A stretch of 64,000 nucleotides of DNA, from assembly GCF_900176505.1 (NCBI RefSeq), contig NZ_FWYB01000014.1:91925-155924 (forward strand), written 5' to 3'. The stretch comes from Pedobacter nyackensis. GTDB lineage: Bacteria; Bacteroidota; Bacteroidia; Sphingobacteriales; Sphingobacteriaceae. Numbering within the stretch: the first letter of the stretch is position 1; every line of letters starts with the position of its first letter. The notes below the pieces were generated by a model. It saw only the letters and a program-made list of their open reading frames with translations, had not been told where the DNA came from and searched no databases. Both the position numbers and the translations under genes were made by a program. Below are positions 42,447-52,132 of the stretch, piece after piece.

Positions 42447-44600
42447 CTATTCTACCTGCACCCAAGTATAACTTTTAGGGTTTAGTGTAACCTTATAGCT
42501 AATCTCGTAATTCCGATCCAGTTTATAAGATTTTGCAGGGCCATATTTTTCCTTCAATTTCGCAACGGTTGTTAATCCGGCATAGTACAAAGGGATTTTA
42601 ATTGATCTTGTAATTTTCTCATCTAGTGGATTATAAAGCATCAGCATGCCTTTTGTTTTTAGCTTTGGGTTCACATGCAACAAACCATCCCAATCTCTTC
42701 CATCGGCTCTGCGAAGATGAATTATATCCGAATTTAGTATATTCCTGAATTCTTTATACCAGTTTATCACACCTATTACCATTTTCTTGGTAACCTCTGT
42801 ATCATACAATCTCGGACCTCGATAACAAGCCTGAACACCCGCACCATAATACTGCATCATTAACTGTTCATAATCTGTCAAATGCTCGTTTAACGGCTCA
42901 AGTACAGCTTCTGGCCCTCCCCCCTGGTACACCGTTAACGGAACAAATCCCCAGCTCATAGAACCTGTTTTCTCCCAGGTACCATCAAAAATATTTTGAC
43001 GATTAAGGATCATCTGATTTTCTCTTGGCAGAGAGAAATTTACTTCTCTATAGCCTATGCCAATTTTATGAGTCCCATCTAAAAAATACCAGTCAGGAGC
43101 ATTAATATATACTCCTCTTTCACTTAACCAGTGATAAAGCTCTTTTTGGATCTCCATCTGTGTCCATTGTGAATCTTCTAACCCCTTATGACCAGGATGC
43201 GTTGTTGAGGCACAAACATCGCCAGGATATGGTCCATCGTTCTCCCATATGTCAAAACCAGTTTTAGCATAAAAAGTCTTGATTTTATCTCTGAATCCAA
43301 GTCCCCATTTACTTCCAAAGCATGGAGCGTTTCCAAAAAAAGCGCCACCTGGTTTTCCGGTTTTCGGATTAATTACATCATCTTCATCGCTAATTTTTCT
43401 GGAGCTAAAAAGGGTATAACTACCAATAGCCACCTTCTTTTGGTGAGCATAATCAGCTATTTCCCGCCATTTTTTGATGTTAGCTTGGGTTGTATCCTCT
43501 GTATTGCAGTGGCTTCCAAAGCTCAGGATAAGTGCTTCGTAACCTGTTGCTGCACATTGGTCTATTGCGGTTTTAACCTGCTCATCATTACGACTTACCA
43601 AATGCATAAATATGGGATTACTGTTGGTCCATGGCGCAACGGTCTGATACATTCTTCGTATAGTCAACCCCCTTCTTTCCCGATCATAACTATCCATAAG
43701 CAACTCATAAGTCCGTATTGAATTAAAGCTTTCTCCTGGTCTTATCTCTATACCTAGTGCTTTATCCGGATAAACCTCCAACAAACAGGGTGTTTGGTAA
43801 TCATAATTAACCTGAGACGTATACGCAGCATCTACCTTCCAGTGCGTTGTTTGATCACTAATATCATAACGCATTGCGTTGTTAAAAGCATAATTGCTCT
43901 CTATATATATTCCCTGCGGCTTTGCCATTTGATCAGGTCTTCCTACAACAGCACTCTGTTCTTCCACCATTCCCAGGATCTCGTTCACTACACGGTCGAT
44001 CTTAAATACATTTTTCCCGGTATTTTTGACAGTCAATGACTTTACGATCAATGGTAGGTCATTATACAATTCATAGTTTACCACGACTTCTATTCCCGAC
44101 AATTCAGGAGCCCCGGCATGATAATAAAAAGACAGTTTTTTCCCGCTCGGCCGCTTCCCGTTACTTGTCCAAAACTTATTTTTCCAGTCGATATGAGACT
44201 TGATGATATCCATTTCAATTTTATCAAATTGGAAATCATTCTTGCCTGCTGTCATCTGACCAAGCCATGCTCTTCTTAAGTATGCATTTTCTTTTTGCCC
44301 ATATAACCCGCCAACATTATAATCCTTTCCATTGATAGTTAACCGGGCCTCGGGTTTTATTGATCTCAATAATTGCTGACCATTTCCAAGATTAACGTAG
44401 TCTATACATACTACATTTGGTTTAATTTTAAACACTCTCCGTACCAGGCCATTGTTAAGTACAATATCTTCGCCTGATTGACTAATCTTCGCCTTGTAGG
44501 CATCGGCGCTCAACAACCAATCTGATTGTTTCTGGTTCTGACCTAAAACAGGGAGCCAGATACTTAAAATAAAAAATCCTATAATAATTAAGTGCTTCAT
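42447..44600 (-). CDS. Secreted alpha-galactosidase-like glycoside hydrolase (GH36/GH27-related, PUL2)
   Basis: I chose the ATG at 44600 (717 residues) because it gives a normal signal peptide (MKHLIIIGFFILSIWLPVLGQ); an in-frame ATG 75 nt upstream would bury it. An N-terminal beta-supersandwich (about 25-300) precedes a barrel with FMHLVSRNDEQVKTAIDQCAATGYEALILSFG and FDIWENDGPYPGDVC (about 446-460). There the Asp after Trp-Glu-Asn sits where clan GH-D enzymes carry catalytic acids. A C-terminal beta domain (MLMLYNPLDEKITRSIKIPL) follows. It probably cleaves alpha-linked galactose or a similar sugar; the exact family is uncertain. It lies between SusD2 and the 784-residue enzyme. Confidence 0.6.
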   Translation of the reverse strand: MKHLIIIGFFILSIWLPVLGQNQKQSDWLLSADAYKAKISQSGEDIVLNNGLVRRVFKIKPNVVCIDYVNLGNGQQLLRSIKPEARLTINGKDYNVGGLYGQKENAYLRRAWLGQMTAGKNDFQFDKIEMDIIKSHIDWKNKFWTSNGKRPSGKKLSFYYHAGAPELSGIEVVVNYELYNDLPLIVKSLTVKNTGKNVFKIDRVVNEILGMVEEQSAVVGRPDQMAKPQGIYIESNYAFNNAMRYDISDQTTHWKVDAAYTSQVNYDYQTPCLLEVYPDKALGIEIRPGESFNSIRTYELLMDSYDRERRGLTIRRMYQTVAPWTNSNPIFMHLVSRNDEQVKTAIDQCAATGYEALILSFGSHCNTEDTTQANIKKWREIADYAHQKKVAIGSYTLFSSRKISDEDDVINPKTGKPGGAFFGNAPCFGSKWGLGFRDKIKTFYAKTGFDIWENDGPYPGDVCASTTHPGHKGLEDSQWTQMEIQKELYHWLSERGVYINAPDWYFLDGTHKIGIGYREVNFSLPRENQMILNRQNIFDGTWEKTGSMSWGFVPLTVYQGGGPEAVLEPLNEHLTDYEQLMMQYYGAGVQACYRGPRLYDTEVTKKMVIGVINWYKEFRNILNSDIIHLRRADGRDWDGLLHVNPKLKTKGMLMLYNPLDEKITRSIKIPLYYAGLTTVAKLKEKYGPAKSYKLDRNYEISYKVTLNPKSYTWVQVE

Positions 44601-44718
44601 ATATTGTAAATAGTTTTTTTGGTGGTCTTTACAAACAAGTACCCTATACCGTGCTAATGACTCAAAAAAAATCAAAAAATTACATCAACAGAAAATTGTC
44701 TATTTTACAAATCAAAGT

Positions 44719-46437
44719 TTAATACTCTAATGTAGGATTAAATGTTCCACCATCCCAGCCAACATTCTGAATAAGGTTGGGATTTTTATCGATTTCGATT
44801 TTATTAATTGGAAAGAAATAATAGGCATTTGGCGTCGACATCACATTTGTACCATTTCCCAAAAGTGGTAATATCTTATAAGTAAAATCTTCCGGTTTAA
44901 GTAAATAAGCGCCACCATCTGTAGGATTCCTGCCATCTTTTAATGTTGCCAGCAAGCCATTTTTCCTCATTCCATCCGTTTCATTTAAGCGCCTTGTCCT
45001 TCGCAAATCATCAAAGCGCTTACCCTCAAAAATAAATTCAATTCTCCGCTCTCTGTATATCGCTTTTCTCATATCGTCTTTACTCAGACCCGCTCCAATA
45101 CCATAAAGGTTATTTGCTCCGGGTTCAATACCTGCACGCTTACGTAGACGAAGCAACATATCTAATGCCTCATTAGTCTTTCCTGTTTCATTTGCTGCTT
45201 CCGCAAAATTTAGTAAAACTTCTGCATATCGAAGTTCTATCCAGTCTGTTTCATTATTGGTTACATTAGTTTGTGCTAAAGCAGGATCCATTCCTTTTAA
45301 AGGATAAAAACCTGTTCTTGGATAATTTTGTCCAGGGCCAAACATATCATCCTGATGAGCTATACCAGCAGCGGTGTATTGTTTACGACCAGTTTTACCA
45401 CTTAATTCATAAGTAGCTCCATTATATATTACAGAAGCATAAAATCTAGGATCACGATTCGTCCAATAAGTTTGCAGATTGTAAGTATAAGTTGGAGAAA
45501 ATCCGGGCTCAAAACCATCTTTCATTGGGTAGGTCTGGATCATTTCCCATATAGGCTGATCTCCGCCTGTACTATTTTTAGATTCACTTAATGGCCTGCA
45601 ATTATCTTCTTGTCTTCCATTAATTTTATTCGGTTTTTTATATACAATACTAAATATTGCTTCCTTATTCCCTTTATTATTTTTATCCCAAATCCCTGCA
45701 TAATCCTGATTTAAGTCATATCCCAGTGCTGTTAACTGATCCTTTGCTTGCTGATTTGCCTCATACGCTCTAATCCAATCTGTATTACCGTATGGATTAG
45801 CCGGGTGAAACTGCGGACTGGCTTTATAAAGTAAAACTCTACCTAAAAAAGCTATCACCGTCGCTTTATCTATTTTACCTCGATGATCTCCGGTGAATCT
45901 ATCAGGTAACAAAACAGAAGCTTTTTGGAGGTCTGATTCTATAAAATCAAAGCACTCTTTGGTTGAGTTTCTTTTAACCATAAGGTCATCATTAATGTTC
46001 TGTGGTTTATCAATAATTGGGACTCCACCATGATAAATAACTGTATTAAAGTACAAAAATGCTCTCATAAAGTAAGCTTGGCCTTTAATAGGATCTTTGG
46101 CTGTAGCTGATATGCCCCCCTTGTCGATTTCACTAAGCAAAACATTTATATTTCTTACTGTTGCATATGGCCATCTTTTAAATGTGGTATTATTGGGGGT
46201 CACAGCATCAACGCCAAGGTTGCCAAATAATTCATCAGCATTACCACCATTATTAACTGGCCATCCACCAAATACATTAGGATATATATTATTTAAATAT
46301 GCCTGTGCCAATTGTGCATCATTCCATACTTTATTGGGATCAAATGCCGAAACATTTTCTATATCAAGAATTCTCTTACATCCTAATAAGGATATAAGAA
46401 AAGCTAGAAAACAAACTGTATAGCTAATCTTTTTCAT
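44719..46437 (-). CDS. SusD/RagB-family lipoprotein (PUL2)
   Basis: I chose the start at 46437 (572 residues) because it directly precedes a lipoprotein signal (MKKISYTVCFLAFLISLLGC) and follows the SusC stop at 46439; an upstream ATG would overlap SusC. SusD features include GQAYFMRAFLYFNTVIYHGGVPII, RGKIDKATVIAFLGRVLLYKASPQF and RRIEFIFEGKRFDDLRRTRRL. The tail is YYFFPINKIEIDKNPNLIQNVGW. It shares long stretches with the PUL3 SusD, such as RPLSESKN(S/A)TGGDQPIW. It captures the oligosaccharide for its SusC partner. Confidence 0.93.
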   Translation of the reverse strand: MKKISYTVCFLAFLISLLGCKRILDIENVSAFDPNKVWNDAQLAQAYLNNIYPNVFGGWPVNNGGNADELFGNLGVDAVTPNNTTFKRWPYATVRNINVLLSEIDKGGISATAKDPIKGQAYFMRAFLYFNTVIYHGGVPIIDKPQNINDDLMVKRNSTKECFDFIESDLQKASVLLPDRFTGDHRGKIDKATVIAFLGRVLLYKASPQFHPANPYGNTDWIRAYEANQQAKDQLTALGYDLNQDYAGIWDKNNKGNKEAIFSIVYKKPNKINGRQEDNCRPLSESKNSTGGDQPIWEMIQTYPMKDGFEPGFSPTYTYNLQTYWTNRDPRFYASVIYNGATYELSGKTGRKQYTAAGIAHQDDMFGPGQNYPRTGFYPLKGMDPALAQTNVTNNETDWIELRYAEVLLNFAEAANETGKTNEALDMLLRLRKRAGIEPGANNLYGIGAGLSKDDMRKAIYRERRIEFIFEGKRFDDLRRTRRLNETDGMRKNGLLATLKDGRNPTDGGAYLLKPEDFTYKILPLLGNGTNVMSTPNAYYFFPINKIEIDKNPNLIQNVGWDGGTFNPTLEY

Positions 46438-46438
46438 G

Positions 46439-49400
46439 TTAAAAAACAATATTTAATCCTCCGGTAAACCCTTTCATAATCGGATATGAGTCGAGGGCTA
46501 ATTGCTCAGGATCATACGCTTTAAAAGCACTTATTGTAAGTAGATTTGTTCCAGTAAAAAATGCCTGTGCTTGTTTGATTCCAATTTTATTTATCCATTT
46601 CCCGGGAAGGCTGTAGGAAATATTAACATTTTTCAATCTCAGGTATGCCCCACTTCCAATCCAAAAAGATGAAGGAGCGAAACCTAACTCTTCATATCCC
46701 CATCCAATAATTTTCGGGTATTTGCCGTTTGGGTTTTCCGTTGACCAGGCATCTGTCCACAGGCCAAAATAAGGTCTATCAAACTGAAATACGCCCCCGT
46801 CATTTGTATTTGCAGTAGAAACCATTTTATCATAAGCACTAACACCTTGTAATAGTATGTCGACTTTAATAGCTTTCCATTCAACGGATAAATTTATGCC
46901 ATAATTGATGCGGGGGATTTGATTATTTGAAAGATATGTTTTGTCATTCTCATCAATTTTTCCATCAGGTCCTTCAGAATAATTCACTCCACGGATATCT
47001 TTAAATAATAATGCGCCAATCATTGGGTCTCTTCCAAATTGCTTAAACCCTTTGATTTTGAGCACATCAACAACACTTTGATCTCTGATAATTCCTTCAG
47101 AAATATATCCGTTCAATCTATTGGTTGGTTGTCCAATCTGGCTACGCCATGTTCCTTGTATAGCTGCAGGCTCATCATAAATTACCCATTTATCTGTAGC
47201 ATAACCAACATTTGCACCTATTAAATAAGAAATCTCACCAGTCCTGCTATGGTATTGCAAACTGAAATCAAAACCACTTACATCTTTTTTAGCATAGTTT
47301 ACTTGCGGTAAAACTGCTCCAAAGGTACCCGGTAGGGTTTGTGCTCTTGTTTGAAAAATATCTGATATCCTGCGTTTAAAATAATCAAATTCCCCACTTA
47401 ATGCTCCATTAAACAATCCAAAATCAAGTCCCAAATCATACGAACTTGTTTTTTCCCAGGTTATGTCTGAATTAGGAAATCTTCCTGGTGCTATTCCGAA
47501 CTGGTCGATGTTTCCAAATACATATGAAGAACCCGGATAATAATTGTTTTGCCATTGATAAGCTGCAATACTACCGTCGGTAGTACCGTCATGACCTGTT
47601 GTACCGTAAGAGCCTCTTAGTTTTAGTTCGCTAATAAAATCTACGTTAAAGAACTTTTCTTTTGAAATGCGCCAGGCTGCAGATGCCGATGGGAAAAATC
47701 CGAAACGATGACCAGGCTCAAATATATATGATCCATCTTCCCTGAAGGAAAACTCAGCAATATATTTGGAATCATATTCATAGTGTATCCTTCCGATCCA
47801 CCCTAATCTTGCATTAGCACTTTCGCTACCGTTAAAAGATCTGTCAGAAGCATCCTTTGAAGCTGCCATTATCTGGTCTATATCACTCGATATTAGTCTA
47901 CCTGCAGAGCCCGTTAACACTTTAGCGTTACTCTCACTTTGCTCATATATCAAATTAGCTGAAATATCATGTTTATGAAAGGTTCTGCTGTAATTCAAAA
48001 ACCAATTTAACTGGTATGAGTTTCTCAATGTTACATTTTCTACAACTGCTTCTAAAGCATTGCTCAAATTGTGAATATTCGGATTCTCAAGATCCAGGCC
48101 TACAGGCAAATAATTCCTTGTGCTAACCCCATCGCTTTTGAACTTAATGGGATAGGACTTATTGAATTTGATGAATGATTTATTATTTCTGGTATTAACA
48201 TTATAATTACCCATAACACTGGTGCTTAAACCGGGAATAAATGGGATTTTTAAATCAATATTTAAAATACCATTCAGCGTGTTGTATACTGTTTTGCGGT
48301 AACCTGCATCATAGATGGTTTCAACAGGATTCCAACCACCACTTCCATAAGCAGGTAATCCTTGTGGATCTAATCTATCAGTAGCAGTACCATCTAACTT
48401 GGTATAAAAAGGATAAAGTCTGGACCAATTGAAAGTCGTCCTGTAAAAATCTTGTACTGTTTGACTTTCCTCAGCATCATACGGCCAGTAAAATCGATCA
48501 AGTCCGCGCCTGTAACCACTCAGATTTAACCCTATTTTTAATTTTTTAGAAATGCTGGCATCAACTTTACTTCTAAAATTATATCTATTATAATCTGTAT
48601 TTTCAAAAGAACCATTTGCTTTGTTAAAACCGGCCAGCATAAAATATTGAATTTCCTCACTTCCACCGGAGACGGTCAGATCATATTGCTGAGCGCTTGG
48701 ATTTCGCCACACATAATCCATCAGGTGGTATGACTTGTCTTTATAATAATCAAAAGCCGCTTGTCCATAAGGCAAGGCCCCAATTGGCTGCCCTGCAATT
48801 TCCTGCTGATGTATATACTGGTTATTTTTATACACCAATTCGTCCGTTGCCGTATATCCTGGAATAGGTTTCGTTGTACGATCTGTAGAGGTATAAGCTT
48901 TAAGTGTAAATTCTGCCTTTTGGTTAATTCCACCTGATCTTGTTTTTACTAACAATACACCATTTGCCGCTCTTGAACCATAAATTGCTGCTGTACCTGC
49001 ATCTTTCAATAATGTGATCGACTCCACCTCATTTGCGTCCAGCACATCAAAATCTGTTCTGGAAGCGACCACATTATCGATCACCACGAGCGGATATGTA
49101 CCTCCTGTGCCTGAACCAACTCCACGAACCAATATATTCGAGTTTGCGCCAACAAATCCTGAATTATTAACAATTTGTGCTCCCGGTAAACGACCTGCCA
49201 GCAAATTAGATAGACTTGAAGTTGGTGTTGATTGAAAATCTTTTGCATTTACCGTCGACACAGCTCCGGTTACACTAGTCTTTTTCAAGGTACCATAACC
49301 AACAGAGATCAGCACGACCTCAAGATCAGTTAATTTCAATGACATATTCACGATGAGATTCCCCGCAGCAGCGCTAACCTGTTTCGTATGATACCCCACA

Positions 49401-49906
49401 AAAGAGATGATGAGTTCTTTGTCCTTATCAAGCCCCTCGATAAAGAAGTTACCATTTACATCAGAAATGGTTTCCTTTAATATCCCTTTTACTTTAATTG
49501 TTGCCTCAGCTAAAGGCTTCCCATTTTCATCGAGAACACTTCCCATGACATCAAAAAGTGTTGCCGAAGAACCAGGACCAACTGATACAGAATCCCGTTC
49601 CCGGAGAACAATAGTTTTATCTTTAATTATATAAGTTAAGGGTTGATTTTTTAAGCTGATTTTAAGTACCGTTTCGAGAGGAGCATCATGGAAATCGGCA
49701 TCAAAAGCGGCCATATTCTTTAGCTTTTTCTCTGACCAGATAATACCGTACCCTGTTTGTTTATAAATCTCGTCAAAGAGTTGTGATAGTGATGTTTTTT
49801 TCTTTACATAAGTAATACGTTGAGAAAAGCCTGCTACAGAAACGAGTAACAGACCGATGATTAAAAGAATAACGGTTAGCTTCATTGTCAAAAGTCTTTT
49901 AAGCAT
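46439..49906 (-). CDS. SusC/RagA TonB-dependent transporter with STN domain (PUL2)
   Basis: The product is 1,155 residues; an internal ATG seven codons in also fits the signal peptide (MKLTVILLIIGLLLVSVAGFSQ). An STN domain (about 35-105; YGIIWSEKKLKNMAAFDADFHDAPLETVLKISL) is followed by a carboxypeptidase-regulatory-like domain (VMGSVLDENGKPLAEATIKV) and a plug with VGYGTLKKTSVTGAV and YPLVVIDNVVASRTDF. The barrel ends FTGGLNIVF. The STN domain and the upstream FecR and sigma genes indicate glycan-triggered signalling. It is paralogous to the PUL3 SusC, with shared DSYP(I/L)MK and RPYFGLWTDAW/RPYFAIWAKDYW segments. A long inverted repeat lies in its leader. Confidence 0.93.
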   Translation of the reverse strand: MLKRLLTMKLTVILLIIGLLLVSVAGFSQRITYVKKKTSLSQLFDEIYKQTGYGIIWSEKKLKNMAAFDADFHDAPLETVLKISLKNQPLTYIIKDKTIVLRERDSVSVGPGSSATLFDVMGSVLDENGKPLAEATIKVKGILKETISDVNGNFFIEGLDKDKELIISFVGYHTKQVSAAAGNLIVNMSLKLTDLEVVLISVGYGTLKKTSVTGAVSTVNAKDFQSTPTSSLSNLLAGRLPGAQIVNNSGFVGANSNILVRGVGSGTGGTYPLVVIDNVVASRTDFDVLDANEVESITLLKDAGTAAIYGSRAANGVLLVKTRSGGINQKAEFTLKAYTSTDRTTKPIPGYTATDELVYKNNQYIHQQEIAGQPIGALPYGQAAFDYYKDKSYHLMDYVWRNPSAQQYDLTVSGGSEEIQYFMLAGFNKANGSFENTDYNRYNFRSKVDASISKKLKIGLNLSGYRRGLDRFYWPYDAEESQTVQDFYRTTFNWSRLYPFYTKLDGTATDRLDPQGLPAYGSGGWNPVETIYDAGYRKTVYNTLNGILNIDLKIPFIPGLSTSVMGNYNVNTRNNKSFIKFNKSYPIKFKSDGVSTRNYLPVGLDLENPNIHNLSNALEAVVENVTLRNSYQLNWFLNYSRTFHKHDISANLIYEQSESNAKVLTGSAGRLISSDIDQIMAASKDASDRSFNGSESANARLGWIGRIHYEYDSKYIAEFSFREDGSYIFEPGHRFGFFPSASAAWRISKEKFFNVDFISELKLRGSYGTTGHDGTTDGSIAAYQWQNNYYPGSSYVFGNIDQFGIAPGRFPNSDITWEKTSSYDLGLDFGLFNGALSGEFDYFKRRISDIFQTRAQTLPGTFGAVLPQVNYAKKDVSGFDFSLQYHSRTGEISYLIGANVGYATDKWVIYDEPAAIQGTWRSQIGQPTNRLNGYISEGIIRDQSVVDVLKIKGFKQFGRDPMIGALLFKDIRGVNYSEGPDGKIDENDKTYLSNNQIPRINYGINLSVEWKAIKVDILLQGVSAYDKMVSTANTNDGGVFQFDRPYFGLWTDAWSTENPNGKYPKIIGWGYEELGFAPSSFWIGSGAYLRLKNVNISYSLPGKWINKIGIKQAQAFFTGTNLLTISAFKAYDPEQLALDSYPIMKGFTGGLNIVF

Positions 49907-49950
49907 GTAGCTATTTAATTTTCATCAGTATATATTTTCTTTTAAAGGTT

Positions 49951-50062
49951 ATGAAGCTATCATAAGCATATTTTTCACGTAGCATTGATTGATTCTGCCG
50001 TTCAAGAACTCGCAAGCTCGGTTCATTGCTGTTTGTACGCCGTATGCTTATGATGGTTTCAT
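49951..50062 (-). repeat. 112-bp element with 20-bp imperfect terminal inverted repeats in the FecR-SusC gap (PUL2)
   Basis: Left arm atgaagctatcataagcata (49951-49970) and right arm tatgcttatgatggtttcat (50043-50062) are inverted repeats matching at 18 of 20 positions, separated by 72 bp. The interior has further short inverted repeats (gttc-aa-gaac; agcattg against cattgct-like arms). The right arm overlaps the FecR stop codon (50059-50061). In the mRNA it would form a long stem-loop about 45 nt before the SusC start. It may be a structured RNA leader, a processing site or a MITE-like insertion. Confidence 0.6.
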
Positions 50063-51204
50063 TTCCTATTTTTAATAATGATGGTTCTTCCTTTAAGTTC
50101 AAACGACACTTCTCCTGTAAGTTCAAGCTTTTCCAATACCTTGGAAACATTTACATATTTTGTCATTACCCCTCCAAATTCAATAGCTTTAAGTGAGGGA
50201 GACTGAAACTCTACGTCTACATTATACCACCTTGAAACTTTCCGCATCACGCTTTCAAGGGTTTCACCAGTAAACCTGAAATAACCGTTCTTCCAGGCTA
50301 TTATACTTTCCACGTCAGCAGGCATTACTTTCAAAACTCCATTTTCATTTATGGCTTGTTGTTTTGGCTTTAGCAAAGTACCATTTACATCTACACTTCC
50401 TTCAAGAAGCGTAGTTCTTGTTCCGGCTTCATCCTTATAACCATTGATGTCAAAATGAGTTCCATACACTGTAACCAACTGACCATCGGATACCACTTTG
50501 AAGGGCTTGGTTTTATCTTTAGCAACTTCAAAATAGGCCTGTCCGGTGATAAACACTCTACGCTCTTTTGATCGGGCGAAATTAATCGGAAATTTAATCG
50601 AAGATGCTGAATTTAACCAAACATGGGAATTATCCGGCAAAATCACCTGATATTGTTCGCCTTTGGCAGTAGTTAGCGTATGGTATGCTAATTCTATCGA
50701 TTTCCCAACAGCTACCTGTTTATAAATCAATTCTCCTTTTAGATTTTTCTGTACCTCAACCCCTGCTGCTTTCAATACCCCTGTATTAACCACTGAGGAT
50801 AGTAAAATTCTTTTTCCGTTAGCAAGGGTCAATGTTGCCCCACTGCTACCTGGGGGAATATCATTTTTATCAATTTTTACAGTCTTTTCTACAGCGCTCT
50901 GATCATGTTTGAAATACAATATTCCTGCACCTATAGTGCAAATAAGGAGGACAGCTGCCGCAATCCCTCTCCATAAGGTTAACATTCCTGAGCGTTTAGG
51001 TCCTAACTCTATCTTTATCTTGTTAAAAATAGCTTCTTTGTGTGCCAGTTCATCATTTGCAAACAAAGCAGGAACTTCTACCGGTTCATCTGAAGTTTGA
51101 TTAAACCAATCATCAACCTCATTTTTTTCTTCCCTGGTAAGATTACCCTGAAGATATTTGTGGGCAAGCTCCTGGAGCCTGATCTTATCTTTTATTTCGT
51201 TCAT
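50059..51204 (-). CDS. FecR-family anti-sigma factor (PUL2)
   Basis: The product is 381 residues. A cytoplasmic N-terminus (1-80) contains RLQELAHKYLQGNLTREEKNEVDDWF. One membrane helix follows (about 80-100, GIAAAVLLICTIGAGILYF). The periplasmic FecR domain (about 115-295) has TLTTAKGEQYQVILPDNSHVWLNSASSIKFP and GQAYFEVAKDKTKPF, and a DUF4974 C-terminal domain ends FELKGRTIIIKNRK. It has the same architecture as the PUL1 FecR. It should hold the adjacent ECF sigma factor inactive until the SusC STN domain signals. The stop codon lies within the right arm of the 112-bp inverted-repeat element. Confidence 0.92.
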   Translation of the reverse strand: MNEIKDKIRLQELAHKYLQGNLTREEKNEVDDWFNQTSDEPVEVPALFANDELAHKEAIFNKIKIELGPKRSGMLTLWRGIAAAVLLICTIGAGILYFKHDQSAVEKTVKIDKNDIPPGSSGATLTLANGKRILLSSVVNTGVLKAAGVEVQKNLKGELIYKQVAVGKSIELAYHTLTTAKGEQYQVILPDNSHVWLNSASSIKFPINFARSKERRVFITGQAYFEVAKDKTKPFKVVSDGQLVTVYGTHFDINGYKDEAGTRTTLLEGSVDVNGTLLKPKQQAINENGVLKVMPADVESIIAWKNGYFRFTGETLESVMRKVSRWYNVDVEFQSPSLKAIEFGGVMTKYVNVSKVLEKLELTGEVSFELKGRTIIIKNRK

Positions 51205-51269
51205 CTTTCTACGTAGATATATATTAATAAGTATCCCAACTCAACCAAATGATACAAGAAATATACATT

Positions 51270-51839
51270 TTATAGTAGGAAATTAAATAGGAAGGTGTGC
51301 AGGCCTGCACGAAGTATTTTTTTTGTTCTGACCAGATTGGAATTAACCGCCTTTTCTGACATCCCCATCTCATATGCAATTTCCCTATGGCTTAGCCCAT
51401 CTTCTTTATTCATGCGATAGATTAGCGCACTCTTTTCCGGAAGCAGGCAAATCATTTCCTCGAGGGCAGAACGAAGCTCATCAAAATCAAGATATTGCTG
51501 AGTAGAATCATCCAACAGATCATATGTCAACCCATTACTTTCTTCAGCTAATCTTTTAGTCCGCTCCCTGTTTAAAAACTTCAATACTCTATACTTTATA
51601 GAGACAATTAAATAATTCTTAAACTCTGACTTGATCTCCAACTCTCCTCTCCTTTTCCATAGAGATACAAATACGTCCTGGACAATATCTTCAGCCGCGG
51701 TCATATCACCCGTTTTTTGAGCAGCATAATAAAGCACCTGCTTCCAATAGCGGTTATATATTTCTGTAAAAGCATTCTCATCACCATCACAAAGTAATGT
51801 GATCAACTCCGAATCAGTAAAACAAGGATATGCCCTCAT
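51270..51839 (-). CDS. ECF RNA polymerase sigma factor (PUL2)
   Basis: I chose the ATG at 51839 (189 residues, MRAYPCFTDSE...); a TTG five codons upstream is less likely. Region 2 includes FTEIYNRYWKQVLYYAAQKT and AAEDIVQDVFVSLWKRRGELE. Region 4 includes LPEKSALIYRMNKEDGLSHREIAYEMGMSEKAVNSNLVRTKKIL. It is an ECF sigma factor of the SusC/D-linked type, paired with the FecR gene 65 bp downstream. It heads the PUL2 gene cluster. The upstream gap to PUL3 (51840-52132) is AT-rich and contains the PUL3 terminator. Confidence 0.92.
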   Translation of the reverse strand: MRAYPCFTDSELITLLCDGDENAFTEIYNRYWKQVLYYAAQKTGDMTAAEDIVQDVFVSLWKRRGELEIKSEFKNYLIVSIKYRVLKFLNRERTKRLAEESNGLTYDLLDDSTQQYLDFDELRSALEEMICLLPEKSALIYRMNKEDGLSHREIAYEMGMSEKAVNSNLVRTKKILRAGLHTFLFNFLL

Positions 51840-52073
51840 ATAATTCCCCCCCAATCTGACTATTATTTAATAAGAAAACTGTATCAAAAAGATTTTCATT
51901 AATAAACTATAGTTAAACGCCATATATTAAATATAGTCATTTGACTTTACAATTTCATAAACTTAAGAGGGTTACTAACGAAATTATAAATTACGAAACC
52001 CCATTTATTAAGAGTTTTCATCAAAATATTAAGCGTATTTGGCAAACACTTGCGATAACACTTTTTTAATAAA

Positions 52074-52101
52074 AAACGAGGTAATGGAAATTACCTCGTT
52101 T
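52074..52101 (-). terminator. Hairpin terminator downstream of PUL3 SusD
   Basis: A perfect 12-bp stem (aaacgaggtaat / attacctcgttt) with loop ggaa lies 32 bp past the SusD stop codon. A-rich sequence follows on the plus side, giving a U-rich tail in the minus transcript. Confidence 0.8.
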
Positions 52102-52132
52102 ATAGTAAACTTTAATAAGAAGTATGCCTTAT

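Noticed and set aside
49911..50150. Minus-strand 79-codon frame between FecR and SusC
   Set aside because: It overlaps the end of FecR in another frame and runs through the inverted-repeat element; its composition does not look like a protein.
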